Assembly (NCBI GenBank): GCA_036397755.1
Contig: DASWII010000012.1
Coordinates: forward strand, 8,718 to 72,717
DNA length: 64,000 bases
Direction: 5' to 3'
Origin: CAMYLY01 sp036397755
GTDB lineage: Bacteria > Gemmatimonadota > Gemmatimonadetes > Gemmatimonadales > GWC2-71-9
Positions 44,140 through 53,581 of this stretch are shown piece after piece (within the stretch, counting starts at the first letter, position 1; the number at the start of each line of letters is the position of its first letter). The notes under the pieces were generated by a model. It was not told where the DNA came from. It saw only the letters and a list, made by a program, of their open reading frames with translations, and made no database searches. A program made the translations under genes and the position numbers.

Positions 44140-45024
44140 CTGGAACGCACGGACTTCTTTGTCGGGCTCTTTCTCGTCATCAGCGTTGGCGTCATTCTGG
44201 GTGCCCTCGTGCTCACGAGCGGGGTGCTCGAAGGACGCTACAGTCTGATCATGCGGATGGAGCAGGCGGAAGGCATCTCGCAGGATACGCGGGTGATGCT
44301 GCAAGGCCTGGAGATCGGCCGCGTCACGACCGTCAATCCACAGCGGGATTCCACCAGCGGCACGCTCACCTTCCTTGCCACGCTCTCGGTGCGCGAGCGC
44401 TTTCCGGATGGGACGCGACTCTCCCTTCCCACGGGGACGTCGGCGGCCATCACCCAGGCGGGCGTGTTGGGTGGCACGGTGATTCAGCTCAAGATGCCAG
44501 ACCGGGTCATCGGCGTACCCGACCTCCAGCCGGATGACACCATTCGGGCGGAGCGCACGCCCAGTACGATGGATGCGCTCGGCGACATCGCGGCGCGGTT
44601 CCGCGAGGACGTCGCCGCGACCCTGGAGGAGACCAAGACCCTGCTGCAGGAGACCACGCGGCTCGTCGCGACGACGCGTGGGGCTATCGACGTGACAACG
44701 CCGCAACTCATGGAAGTCATGGACCGACTTGCCGAGAACCTGAATCGGACCGATCATATCCTGGCGGAGTTGAGCCCACGGGTCGGGCCGATTGCGGACA
44801 GCATCTCGGTGACGGTCGGGAGCACACGCACGTTGGTCATGGAACTACAGACGCTCGTCGCCAGTACCAACGCGATGACCAACGAGAATCGCGACGCCAT
44901 CACGAGTATCGTGGCGAGCTTCGATCGCACCGCGCAGATCCTGGCGCACTTTGCGGACCAGGTGAGTCGACGCCCCCTGCGGCTCCTCACCGGAGTGAAG
45001 CCCGCGGACACCACGAATCGGTAA
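44140..45024 (+). CDS. MlaD/MCE-domain lipid-transport protein, apparently CTG-initiated
   Basis: From CTG 44140 the product is 294 residues and begins ERTDFFVGLFLVISVGVILG, the membrane anchor expected of MlaD. A single MCE domain follows (about 38-120: VMLQGLEIGRVTTVNPQ, GTSAAITQAGVLGGTVIQL), then a long helical region. In frame, no ATG, GTG or TTG lies between the TAG at 44119 and GTG 44209, and starting at 44209 would cut off most of the anchor. CTG 44140 lies nine bases after gggag (44126-44130). It acts in the periplasm with MlaE. Confidence 0.88.
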   Translation: MERTDFFVGLFLVISVGVILGALVLTSGVLEGRYSLIMRMEQAEGISQDTRVMLQGLEIGRVTTVNPQRDSTSGTLTFLATLSVRERFPDGTRLSLPTGTSAAITQAGVLGGTVIQLKMPDRVIGVPDLQPDDTIRAERTPSTMDALGDIAARFREDVAATLEETKTLLQETTRLVATTRGAIDVTTPQLMEVMDRLAENLNRTDHILAELSPRVGPIADSISVTVGSTRTLVMELQTLVASTNAMTNENRDAITSIVASFDRTAQILAHFADQVSRRPLRLLTGVKPADTTNR

Positions 45025-45027
45025 CGC

Positions 45028-46968
45028 ATGAAATTCGTTCTGCTGCACCCGGCGAGCTACGATACGACGGCCATCGCTGACGCCTTGGCCGCGGAGTTGG
45101 TCACGATCCGCCCCATCGATTCGCCCGAACAGGTTCACGCGGAGGGCGTACCGACGGTACTGCTCCTCGACCCGCCGTCACGCCCGGCGTATCACCCGGA
45201 CTCGCTCAAGCGGTTCGTCGATGCCGGTGGCGCGGTCGTCCTCCTGGGAGCCCCGGATGAAGCCGATCCACCGGAGCAGTTCCCGGATCAGGTCGTGGCG
45301 GCGTTCGTCCCGTTTCCCCATACGCCCCGATTCCTGTTCCTCAGCCTCCGGGCGGCCTATCGGGCCGCGGCCGCGCGAATCGACGCGATGCGCGCGCGCA
45401 AGGATCTGGCGACTCGGACGCGGGAGATTCAGGAGCTCACGCGCATCGGCATGGCGCTCACGACCGAACGCGATTACAACGCGCTCCTCGAACAGATCAT
45501 CACCCAGGCGAGGATCATCACGAGCTCGGACGCCTGCAGCCTCTACCTCGTGCAGGAAGACGAAAAGGGCAAGTTCCTCCGGTTCAAGCTGACCGAGGGC
45601 TTCTCGCGGCCGGACATCCCCTTCGTCGAGATGCGGATGCCCATGTCTCCGGAGAGCCTCGCCGGATACGTGGCCATCGAGGGCCAGCCGCTCGTGATCG
45701 ACGACGTGTACTTCTTGCCGCCCGACGTGGCCTACAGCTTCAACCGGTCGTTCGACCAGAAGTACGGGTACCGCTCCAAGTCGATGATGACCATCCCGAT
45801 GAAGGATCACAAGGATGAAGTGATCGGGGTGTTGCAACTCATCAACCGCAAGCGGCAACTCGAAGCGCGGCTCCTGGAGCAGGACGACTTCGACGCCCAA
45901 GTCATTCCCTACACCCCACGTCTCGTGGAGTTGGTGTCGGCGTTGGCCGGTCAAGCCGCCGTGTCCATCGAGAACTCGCAACTGTACGAGGACATCGAGC
46001 GACTCTTCGAGGGATTCGTGCGCGCGGCCGTGACGGCCATCGAGCAGCGCGATCCGACGACGTTCGGGCATTCCGGACGTGTCGCGTCGATGACGGTGGC
46101 GCTGGCGGAGACGGTCGACCGCGCACCGACCGGCATGTACCGGCACACGAAGTTCACGCGCGATGAGATTCGAGAGATCCGGTATGCCGGCCTGCTACAT
46201 GACTTCGGAAAGGTCGGCGTGCGCGAGCAGGTCTTGGTAAAAGCAAAGAAACTCTACCCACCCGACCTGTCGGTCGTGAAACACCGCTACGCGTTCGTGC
46301 GGCGAACCGCGGAGGCCGAGTTCCACCGGCAGCGAGCCGAGTATCTCGAGCAGCACGGCCGCGAAGGGTACGAGGAGTTCGCCAAGGCGCTGCGGGAGCA
46401 AAACGAGCAGGGCATGGCGGACCTCGACCGGTTCGTGAAGCTGGTCCTCGACTCGAACGAACCGACGGTCCTCCCAGAGGGGAGCTTCGAGGAGTTGATC
46501 GCGTTTGCCGACCGCTATTACAAGGACCTGGAAGGCAAGGATCAACCCTACCTGACGGATGATGAGGTGCGGTTCCTCACGATCCGGAAAGGGAGCCTCG
46601 ACGACTCGGAGCGCCTCGAGATCGAGAGCCACGTCACGCACACCTACCGCTTCCTCACGCAGATCCCGTGGACCAAGGAACTCCAGTTCATTCCGCAGAT
46701 CGCCTACGGGCACCACGAGAAGCTGAACGGCGTCGGCTACCCACGTAAGGTGCGTGGTGATCAGATACCGATTCAGACCCGCATGATGACGATCTCGGAC
46801 ATCTTTGACGCCTTGACCGCGTCCGATCGGCCGTACAAGCGGGCGGTGCCGGTCGATCGAGCGATCGGCATTCTGTCATCTGAGGTCGAGGGCGGGATGC
46901 TGGACACCGACCTCTTCAATCTGTTCGTCGAAGCGAAGGTGTACGAGCGCCGCGACGAAGCCGGCTAG
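45028..46968 (+). CDS. GAF + HD-GYP phosphodiesterase with an insertion in the HD domain
   Basis: 646 residues. Residues 1-105 look like a receiver-type fold (VLLLDPP, AVVLLGAP) without a clear phosphorylation site. GAF spans about 150-315. The HD-GYP domain begins near 335: H391-D392 in LLHDFGKVGV, then HHEKLNGVGYP (562-572) and MTISDIFDALTASDRPYKRA. HD and HHE are usually about 60 residues apart; here about 170, so a mostly charged, helical stretch of about 105 residues is inserted (roughly 415-525). Likely degrades cyclic di-GMP or a related dinucleotide. Begins three bases after the MCE gene and shares a CTAG with the opposing hyuB stop. Confidence 0.92.
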   Translation: MKFVLLHPASYDTTAIADALAAELVTIRPIDSPEQVHAEGVPTVLLLDPPSRPAYHPDSLKRFVDAGGAVVLLGAPDEADPPEQFPDQVVAAFVPFPHTPRFLFLSLRAAYRAAAARIDAMRARKDLATRTREIQELTRIGMALTTERDYNALLEQIITQARIITSSDACSLYLVQEDEKGKFLRFKLTEGFSRPDIPFVEMRMPMSPESLAGYVAIEGQPLVIDDVYFLPPDVAYSFNRSFDQKYGYRSKSMMTIPMKDHKDEVIGVLQLINRKRQLEARLLEQDDFDAQVIPYTPRLVELVSALAGQAAVSIENSQLYEDIERLFEGFVRAAVTAIEQRDPTTFGHSGRVASMTVALAETVDRAPTGMYRHTKFTRDEIREIRYAGLLHDFGKVGVREQVLVKAKKLYPPDLSVVKHRYAFVRRTAEAEFHRQRAEYLEQHGREGYEEFAKALREQNEQGMADLDRFVKLVLDSNEPTVLPEGSFEELIAFADRYYKDLEGKDQPYLTDDEVRFLTIRKGSLDDSERLEIESHVTHTYRFLTQIPWTKELQFIPQIAYGHHEKLNGVGYPRKVRGDQIPIQTRMMTISDIFDALTASDRPYKRAVPVDRAIGILSSEVEGGMLDTDLFNLFVEAKVYERRDEAG

Positions 46969-48494
46969 CCGTCGGCGCCCCACCCGCCACCGCCAGGCGT
47001 CTCGATCGTCAGGAGATCCCCGGGGCGCATGGTCCATGCCGCCCTTCCCGCAAGCTCTTCGTCGTTCAGACGGTTACGCCCCGGCTTGCCCGGAGATCCG
47101 CCCTGCGTCCCACGGGGGGCATGCCGGCGCCGCTCCGTAATGAGACTCACATGGATCGGGGCGAGCGCACGGTAGGCACGGACTACCCCGTCACCGCCTG
47201 CGGCGCGGCCGGCGCCCCCACTGCCGTCCCGGAGCGCGTAACGCTCGATTCGCAACGGATACTCCATCTCGAACACCTCGATCGGAGTGTTCCGCGTGTT
47301 GGACATGCCGACGTGGACACCGGATGGGCCCGGACCCCGCGCCGACCCGCCCTGCCCTCCTCCGAGGGTCTCGTAGTAGGTCCATCCGTCCCCGCCCATG
47401 ACCACGTTGTTCATCGTTCCCTGCCCCTGCGCCGGCAGCTTCGCGGCTTCGCCCAGCGCGAGGAACAGCACGTCCGCGATGCGCTGGGACGTCTCCACGT
47501 TCCCGGCGGCGACCGCGCGCGGCCAGCGCGCATTGACCAAGGATCCGGGCGGCGCGAGCACGCTCACGACACGGTGCATGCCCCCATTCGTTGGAATGTC
47601 TTGATCGACGAGGCACCGCAGCACGAACAGCACAGCGGAGCGCGTCACGGCCAGCGGACAGTTCACGTTGCCGGGCCCTTCCGGATCGGTGCCGGTGAAA
47701 TCCACCTCCATGCCACCCCCCCGCACGGTCACCCGCACGCGAATCGTGAGATCGCCCGCGGTGACGCCGTCACCCTCGAGGTAGTCGTCCGCCTCGTACA
47801 CGCCGTCAGCCACCGCGCGTGCCACCGCCTCCCGCGAGCGCTGCTCCGCATACGCCAGGAGATCGGCGACCGCACCCACACAGTGATCGTGTCCCACCCG
47901 CGCCACCAGCTCGCGGAGGCGGTCGGCACCGCGCACGCACGCCGCGTGTTGCGCGGCGAGGTCACCGCGACGGATGTCCGGCGTGCGCACGTTGGCGAGC
48001 ACGAGGCGCTCGATGTCGGCGCGCACCCCTTGCGCCGTCGCCCACCTCGTCGGCGGAATGATCAGCCCCTCTTCGAACAACTCGCGCGACGACGAGGGCA
48101 TGCTGCCCGGCGTGGACCCGCCGACGTCCGAATGATGGGCACGCACCACCGTGTATCCCCCGATCGCGTCCCCCAACTGGATGGCGTGGACCATCGTGAT
48201 ATCCGGAAGGTGGGTTCCGCCCGTGTACGGGTCGTTCAAGATGAACGTGTCCCCGGGGTCGGGCCGCATGCCGCGAACCGCCGCCACCGCCTCCGGCATC
48301 GCCCCCAGATGGACGGGGATGTGTGCCGCCTGCGCGATGAGCACCCCGTCGTCCGTGAACAACGCCGCCGATGAATCCCGCCGCTCGCGGACGTTGGGCG
48401 ACAGCGCGCTCGCGACCAGGAGCGCGCCCATCTCTTCGGCAATACCGGCAAAGGCGTGTGCCATCACCTGGAGGCCGATCGCGTCCAGCGTCAT
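46965..48494 (-). CDS. Hydantoinase B/5-oxoprolinase beta-type subunit
   Basis: 509 residues. HyuB family marks: SALSPNVRERRDSSAALF, VLIAQAAHIPVHLGAMPEA, GDTFILNDPYTGGTHLPDI, VVRAHHSDVGGSTPGSMP, and the C-terminal TPGGGGWG. Works with HyuA to open a hydantoin- or oxoproline-like ring using ATP; the true substrate cannot be read from sequence. ATG 48494 overlaps the hyuA stop (ATGA), which fixes the start. It is the last gene of a long coupled run on this strand. Confidence 0.93.
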   Translation of the reverse strand: MTLDAIGLQVMAHAFAGIAEEMGALLVASALSPNVRERRDSSAALFTDDGVLIAQAAHIPVHLGAMPEAVAAVRGMRPDPGDTFILNDPYTGGTHLPDITMVHAIQLGDAIGGYTVVRAHHSDVGGSTPGSMPSSSRELFEEGLIIPPTRWATAQGVRADIERLVLANVRTPDIRRGDLAAQHAACVRGADRLRELVARVGHDHCVGAVADLLAYAEQRSREAVARAVADGVYEADDYLEGDGVTAGDLTIRVRVTVRGGGMEVDFTGTDPEGPGNVNCPLAVTRSAVLFVLRCLVDQDIPTNGGMHRVVSVLAPPGSLVNARWPRAVAAGNVETSQRIADVLFLALGEAAKLPAQGQGTMNNVVMGGDGWTYYETLGGGQGGSARGPGPSGVHVGMSNTRNTPIEVFEMEYPLRIERYALRDGSGGAGRAAGGDGVVRAYRALAPIHVSLITERRRHAPRGTQGGSPGKPGRNRLNDEELAGRAAWTMRPGDLLTIETPGGGGWGADG

Positions 48495-50416
48495 GTCCGT
48501 TCCAGGAGGAGGGCTCCGCTGGGATGCACCTCGGCGGTCCATCCCGGCTCCACCCGCGTCGTGCAGTCGACCGCATCGACCGCACATGGGCCGCGCAGCA
48601 CGGCTCCGGCCGGCAACTCCGCTTCCGCATACCGCGGCGCGCCGGCAACCCTGCGCGCCCCCGTCGGCCGCTGCGCCAGGCGCAGCGCGGCCCCGCGCAC
48701 GAGACCGGTGACCCGCACGTTCACCACCTCCACGTCACGCCCACGATCCGCGTACCCGTACCGTTGCTCGTGAGCATCGTGAAAGGCGCTCGCGGTCGCG
48801 GCCGGCGATGATGCCTCCACGGCGAGTTCATAGCCCTGCCCCGGGTAGCGACAGTCGGCGTGTCGCGTCAGGACCGCGTCGGGCAGCTCGGTCCTCAGCT
48901 GCCGTTCCAGCGGCGCAAAGGCGGCTTCCAGCGAGCCGGACTCCAGCGCGCGGGCGAGCCGGTGGAGGGACGCGGCGGCCTCCAGCTTCGCGGGAGCGGC
49001 GGCCAAGCCCAGTGCGGACAACACCCCCGCGTGCGGCGGCACCAGCGCGCGTGCCACCCCAAGCGCGTCGGCCATGCGACAGGCAAACAACGGACCGGCC
49101 CCGCCAAATGCCACGAGCACGAGCGACCGCGGGTCGATCCCGCGCTCCACACTCACGCGCCGCAGCGCCCGCACCATTGACGCCGTCGCTACCTCCACGA
49201 TCCCTTCGGCGCAGCGACGCACATCCAGTCCCGCGCGGTCGGCCACGCGGGTGACGGCGTTGTGCGCGCGGTCGGCGCGCAGGGTCAACCCCGAGGCCAG
49301 CGGCTGCGCGGCGGACAGCCAATCGAGCACCACCGCTGCGTCGGTGACGGTCGCGTCCTCACCTCCGCGATCATAGCAAGCCGGACCCGGCATCGCCCCC
49401 GCGCTCTGCGGGCCCACCCGCAGCGCTCCACCGCCATCCACCCAGGCGATGCTCCCGCCACCCGCGCCGACCGTCTCGATGAGCACGTGGGGCAGGCTGA
49501 GCGGCACGCCACCCACCACGCCCGACGCCTGCAAGAGCGGCTCTCCACCGAGGATCACGCTCGCGTCCGCGCTGGTTCCACCCATGTCGAGTGTCAGGAG
49601 GTCGCGGAGCCCGAGCTGCGCTCCGATCAGTCTGGCCCCCTCGACGCCGCCCGCCGGACCGGACAACGCCAACGAGGCCGCGCGGACTCTCGCCTGCTCC
49701 ACCGACAAGGTCCCTCCGCTCGACGCCATCACCCGGAAGTCCGTCACGCCGACGGCGGTGGCGTCAGGCTCCATCGCCCGCAGATAGCCTTGCACCAGCG
49801 GACGCAGGTATGCCTCCGCGCTCACGGTGCTGAATCGCTCGTACTCCCGAAACACCGGCAGCACCTCGTGGCTGGCGACCACGGGAACGCCCGGCAACGC
49901 GGCGCGCAGGGCACGCTGGAGCCGCGACTCGTGGTCCGCATGCAAGAACGCGAATAACAGGCCCACCGCGACGGCATCGGGCGCCAGCGCCCGCACACGC
50001 TGAACGACACGGGCAATCTCGGCGTCCGCCAACGCGACGACCTCGCCCTCCACACCGACACGTTCGTGCACGCCCACGACGTCCTCGCGCTTCACCAGCG
50101 GCGGCGCGTGGTCCTCCTCCAGGCGGTACAGCGACGGACGATCCTGCCGTCGCAACCACAGGAGATCCTCGAAACCCCGAGTCGTCACGAACGCGACGCG
50201 TACACCGCGACGTTCCAGCAGCGCGTTCGTGGCAATCGTCGTTCCGTGAACGAGCGCGGCGCGCGGCGCGTCGATCATCCACTGACCCACGCGGTCCCAA
50301 GCCTCACGGGAGAGGGCATGAGGCACCGAGGGCACCTTGCCCACGCGGACCTCCCCTGATGCGGTGAGCCCGACCAGATCCGTGAAGGTGCCGCCGATGT
50401 CGATGCCGAGACGCAT
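48491..50416 (-). CDS. Hydantoinase A/5-oxoprolinase alpha-type subunit
   Basis: 641 residues. ASKHA-type ATPase: GIDIGGTFTDLVGL at the N-terminus, VHGTTIATNALLERRG, LLTLDMGGTSADASVI, ETVGAGGGSIAWVD and VLVAFGGAGPLFACRMAD. It uses ATP to activate a cyclic amide, with HyuB. ATG 50416 overlaps the lnt stop by one base (TGATG) and gives the family start. Its position downstream of lnt in an envelope operon does not suggest a substrate. Confidence 0.94.
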   Translation of the reverse strand: MRLGIDIGGTFTDLVGLTASGEVRVGKVPSVPHALSREAWDRVGQWMIDAPRAALVHGTTIATNALLERRGVRVAFVTTRGFEDLLWLRRQDRPSLYRLEEDHAPPLVKREDVVGVHERVGVEGEVVALADAEIARVVQRVRALAPDAVAVGLLFAFLHADHESRLQRALRAALPGVPVVASHEVLPVFREYERFSTVSAEAYLRPLVQGYLRAMEPDATAVGVTDFRVMASSGGTLSVEQARVRAASLALSGPAGGVEGARLIGAQLGLRDLLTLDMGGTSADASVILGGEPLLQASGVVGGVPLSLPHVLIETVGAGGGSIAWVDGGGALRVGPQSAGAMPGPACYDRGGEDATVTDAAVVLDWLSAAQPLASGLTLRADRAHNAVTRVADRAGLDVRRCAEGIVEVATASMVRALRRVSVERGIDPRSLVLVAFGGAGPLFACRMADALGVARALVPPHAGVLSALGLAAAPAKLEAAASLHRLARALESGSLEAAFAPLERQLRTELPDAVLTRHADCRYPGQGYELAVEASSPAATASAFHDAHEQRYGYADRGRDVEVVNVRVTGLVRGAALRLAQRPTGARRVAGAPRYAEAELPAGAVLRGPCAVDAVDCTTRVEPGWTAEVHPSGALLLERT

Positions 50417-51945
50417 CAGCGGCGCCAGCGGGCGTACGCCACGAGCAGGACAGCGCCGATGACACTGGTCAGACCGACCCAATCACCCAAGCGGACGTAC
50501 ACCGTACGCTCGTCCGAGGTGGTGAGCACGCGGGCGGCGAACGCCTCCTCGAACAGCGGCGTCGGATCGTGGATCCGGCCCAGCGGGTCGATGAACGCCG
50601 AGATTCCCGTGTTCGCCGCCCGCGCGATCCCCGCGCGGGTCTCGATCGCCCGCATCACCAGATGGGCAAGGTGTTGGCGCGGCGCACTGGAACGACCAAA
50701 CCACGCGTCGTTGGTAATGTTCAGCAGGAACTCCGCCCCGTCCCGGCGGTATTCGCGGGCCAGGTTCTCGAAGATCGACTCGTAGCAGATAAGGATCCCA
50801 AAGCGGCCGATCCGCGTCGCGTACACGGGCCCACTGCGACCCGGCTCCGCCCCACCGAAGAATTCCAGATTGCCGAACCACTCGGGGGTCACAAACGGCA
50901 CGCGCTCGGTAATCGGGACGAGATAGCGCTTGTGGTACACGGGCGCGGAGCGGCTGTTACCCAAGTGGTCCACGACGAAGGCCGCGTTGTAGTAGGCAAA
51001 CTCGTTCTCTCCGCGGAGCTCCGCGTCGAGCGCACCGACCACGGCCGGCACCCCGTATCGCGCCACGTGTTGCTCGAGCGCGCGGCGCCAACTCGGTCGG
51101 TTGTAGAACGTCCCCGGCACGGCGGCTTCCGGCCACACCACCAGGTCCGGCGACGTGGCCGCGACGGCTCGGTCGGACAGCGTGAGCAGCGCGCTCATCA
51201 GCGAGTCCCGCGTACCGGGCATCCACTTGTCGTCGAATCCGACATTGGGCTGGATGACCGCGACGGTCCCCACGTCGCGGAGTACCACCGCGCGCGCACG
51301 CAACACTCCGTATCCCGTCACGAGTGTCACACCCAGCATCACGACGCCGACGCGCCGCACCACCGCCGCACGGTGCGCTCGCAGCAGCCACGCTTCCGCC
51401 AGCGCGACGTTGGCGGCCACCAGCAGGAATGTGACGCCCCGGGCTCCGATCAGGTCCGCCACCTGCACAAGCGTCGGATAGCCCGTCAACGACGTGCCCA
51501 AGCCGAGCCAGGGGAAGCGAATGTCCCCCTGGTGAGCGATCAGCCACTCCGCCGCCGTCCACAGGACCGGGAGACCGAGCGCGAGGGGAACGCCGACCCG
51601 CGCGCGAATCCAGGCCGCGCCCGCGAACACCAGCGCCGAATAGCCGGCCAGAATGGCGATGGTCGCGGCATAGCCAAGCGCGGAGAGCGGGGTGAAGTGC
51701 CACAGCGCGACGACGATCCAGTACAGTACGAGCCCTTGGCTGAGCAGACCGTACCAGAACCCACACACAAGCATCCTGCGCGCCGCGCCCGGAGCGTCAC
51801 CGAGACGCAGCAGCAGCCACGTCACCGGCACGAGCGCGAGGAACGAGGGAAACAGGAGGTGGAATGGCGGGTAGGCCAACGCGGTGAGGAGGGCCCCGCC
51901 CAACACGAGCCTCCAATCCTCCCGCGGCAGGATGGCCCACCTCAC
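50416..51945 (-). CDS. lnt: Apolipoprotein N-acyltransferase
   Basis: 509 residues. Several membrane helices in the N-terminal 215 residues, then a nitrilase-like periplasmic domain with the triad E273 (VVWPEAAVPG), K339 (YHKRYLVP) and C387 (GILICYES). It adds the third acyl chain to lipoproteins in the inner membrane, and so feeds LolA-dependent sorting. GTG 51945 overlaps the stop of the Gfo/Idh gene (GTGA), and the frame upstream of it is not homologous. Confidence 0.96.
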   Translation of the reverse strand: MRWAILPREDWRLVLGGALLTALAYPPFHLLFPSFLALVPVTWLLLRLGDAPGAARRMLVCGFWYGLLSQGLVLYWIVVALWHFTPLSALGYAATIAILAGYSALVFAGAAWIRARVGVPLALGLPVLWTAAEWLIAHQGDIRFPWLGLGTSLTGYPTLVQVADLIGARGVTFLLVAANVALAEAWLLRAHRAAVVRRVGVVMLGVTLVTGYGVLRARAVVLRDVGTVAVIQPNVGFDDKWMPGTRDSLMSALLTLSDRAVAATSPDLVVWPEAAVPGTFYNRPSWRRALEQHVARYGVPAVVGALDAELRGENEFAYYNAAFVVDHLGNSRSAPVYHKRYLVPITERVPFVTPEWFGNLEFFGGAEPGRSGPVYATRIGRFGILICYESIFENLAREYRRDGAEFLLNITNDAWFGRSSAPRQHLAHLVMRAIETRAGIARAANTGISAFIDPLGRIHDPTPLFEEAFAARVLTTSDERTVYVRLGDWVGLTSVIGAVLLVAYARWRR

Positions 51946-52949
51946 AAGGCGATGTCGCGCCCCTCCGCGGCCGAGCGGGCGATGGCCTCGAAGATGTCGT
52001 GCAACCTGGCCTGCTCCTCGAGGTCGGGGGCCACCGTCTCCCCGCGAACCATCGCCAGGAACTGCTGCCATTCCTCGCGATACGAAGCGCTGAACACATC
52101 GCCTGCGTCCAACGCTTCCGGCGGGGTCACGTTGACAGGCGTGCCATGCATCTCCTTGAACACGCCGAGCGGGCCGATCCGCGCCGAGCCGGCATCACCC
52201 ATCACTTCGAACCAGAACTTTTCGGTGGGACCGATATGCCGCCACGAAACATCCACGAAGATCGACAACCCGCCGTCGCAATACAGCAGGGCGCAGGCGG
52301 TATCCTCGACCAGCGACTCCGGCCGGCCCGCGTACGACGCCGACACCCGTGTGATGCGCGGCTGATCGGCCAACCACAACGACAGGTCGATGAGCGGGAG
52401 CCCGAGATCCAACATGACGCCGCCACCGGACTCCGCCGGCCGCTCCCGCCAACCCACGCCAGCCCCCAGCGGCCGAAAGATGTACCACCCGGCGCGGATC
52501 CCCCGCAGTGGGCCGAGCTCCCCGCCGACCGCGAATGCCTTGACCGTGCGAAAGTCGGTGCGGTACCGATGGTTCATCCCGACGAAGAGCACCCGCCCGC
52601 TCTGCTGGTGCACCCGACTGACCCGAGCCACACCCTCCGCGGTGAGACTCAACGGGCGTTCGCACATCACGTGGGCACCCGCCGACAAGGCCGTCGCGGT
52701 GTGGATTTCATGCAGATGATTGGGGGTGCAGATGACCACCGCCTCGGGTGACGCCAGCGATAGCACGTCCTCGATGTCGTCGTAGACATCGGGTATGCCG
52801 AACCGCCGTGCCAACGCTTGCGCCTTGGCGACATCGGCGTCGCACAGGGCGACCAGCCGCACGTCGGTCATCTTGGCAAGCACCGCGAGGTGCGCCACCT
52901 GCGCAATCGCCCCAGCGCCCACGACACCGACGCGCAGGGGCGTGGTCAC
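51942..52949 (-). CDS. Gfo/Idh/MocA family oxidoreductase
   Basis: 335 residues. Rossmann fold with VGVVGAGAIAQVAHLAVLAK, LCDADVAKAQALARRFG and the family EKP-like site as CERPLSLTAEG (Arg in place of the usual Lys). The C-terminal half is the alpha/beta substrate domain (MNHRYRTDFRTVKAF, GVMLDLGLPLIDLSLWLAD). The NAD(P)-dependent sugar or amino-sugar substrate is unknown. Start GTG 52949 overlaps the previous stop (GTGA); the longer open frame is spurious. Lys to Arg at the catalytic site is worth checking. Confidence 0.9.
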   Translation of the reverse strand: MTTPLRVGVVGAGAIAQVAHLAVLAKMTDVRLVALCDADVAKAQALARRFGIPDVYDDIEDVLSLASPEAVVICTPNHLHEIHTATALSAGAHVMCERPLSLTAEGVARVSRVHQQSGRVLFVGMNHRYRTDFRTVKAFAVGGELGPLRGIRAGWYIFRPLGAGVGWRERPAESGGGVMLDLGLPLIDLSLWLADQPRITRVSASYAGRPESLVEDTACALLYCDGGLSIFVDVSWRHIGPTEKFWFEVMGDAGSARIGPLGVFKEMHGTPVNVTPPEALDAGDVFSASYREEWQQFLAMVRGETVAPDLEEQARLHDIFEAIARSAAEGRDIAL

Positions 52950-53581
52950 CTGTTCCCCTGTGGAAACGCCACCATGAACCCGGTCCGAAACGACGCGGAG
53001 AGCAACTCGCTGGTGAGGTCTCCCCTCGCTTCCGCCGTCCAGCTCACGCGACCCGCGATGCCTACCTCGATTCCCAGTACCGCCGCCAATCCGGCGGCGA
53101 TGGTGTCCAGCGCATCCTCGACGAAGGTATCGTCGATCGCCGCCCCATCGCCATCCCGCACGTGGATCCCCAATCCGAGACCACCGTACGGACGCATGCG
53201 ACCGTTGGGTGCCGGCAGGTAATGCAGATCCAGGAATGCCTGCCAACTCGTTAGCTTGATCGTGCCGAGATCGATGGGTGTGCCGCCCCCGATGACCGCT
53301 TCGAGTTGGTTCTCGAACCGGGTGATCTCCTCAGCATTGTACGCCCCGCGAAAATACGACCCGCCGGCGACCAAGCGTATCTTGGGCGCAAACCACCCGA
53401 GGTCGAGACGGACGCCCACGGTCGGCTCGGCCGTGAGCGCATCGGAGACGACGATCCCCGCGTCGGCGCCGATGGCGGTGAAACGCAGCCCCTCGTAGCT
53501 GAACTGTTCCAGCAGCCCCTGCGCCCCGAGCACGTTCGGGAGCAGAAGCCCCAGAGCGGCCAACTTAGTACCAGCGTTCAA
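52946..53581 (-). CDS. Small outer-membrane barrel-like protein, unknown role
   Basis: 211 residues. A short signal peptide (LAALGLLLPNVLGAQ) precedes an alternating, glycine-rich sequence with paired strands (VGVRLDLGWFAPKIRLVAGG, PYGGLGLGIHV, ASFRTGFMVAFPQ), as in eight-stranded barrels. TTG 53581 is the only start giving a full signal peptide; it overlaps the 3' end of the SpoIID-like gene by 17 bases. No family is recognised. Confidence 0.65.
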   Translation of the reverse strand: MNAGTKLAALGLLLPNVLGAQGLLEQFSYEGLRFTAIGADAGIVVSDALTAEPTVGVRLDLGWFAPKIRLVAGGSYFRGAYNAEEITRFENQLEAVIGGGTPIDLGTIKLTSWQAFLDLHYLPAPNGRMRPYGGLGLGIHVRDGDGAAIDDTFVEDALDTIAAGLAAVLGIEVGIAGRVSWTAEARGDLTSELLSASFRTGFMVAFPQGNR

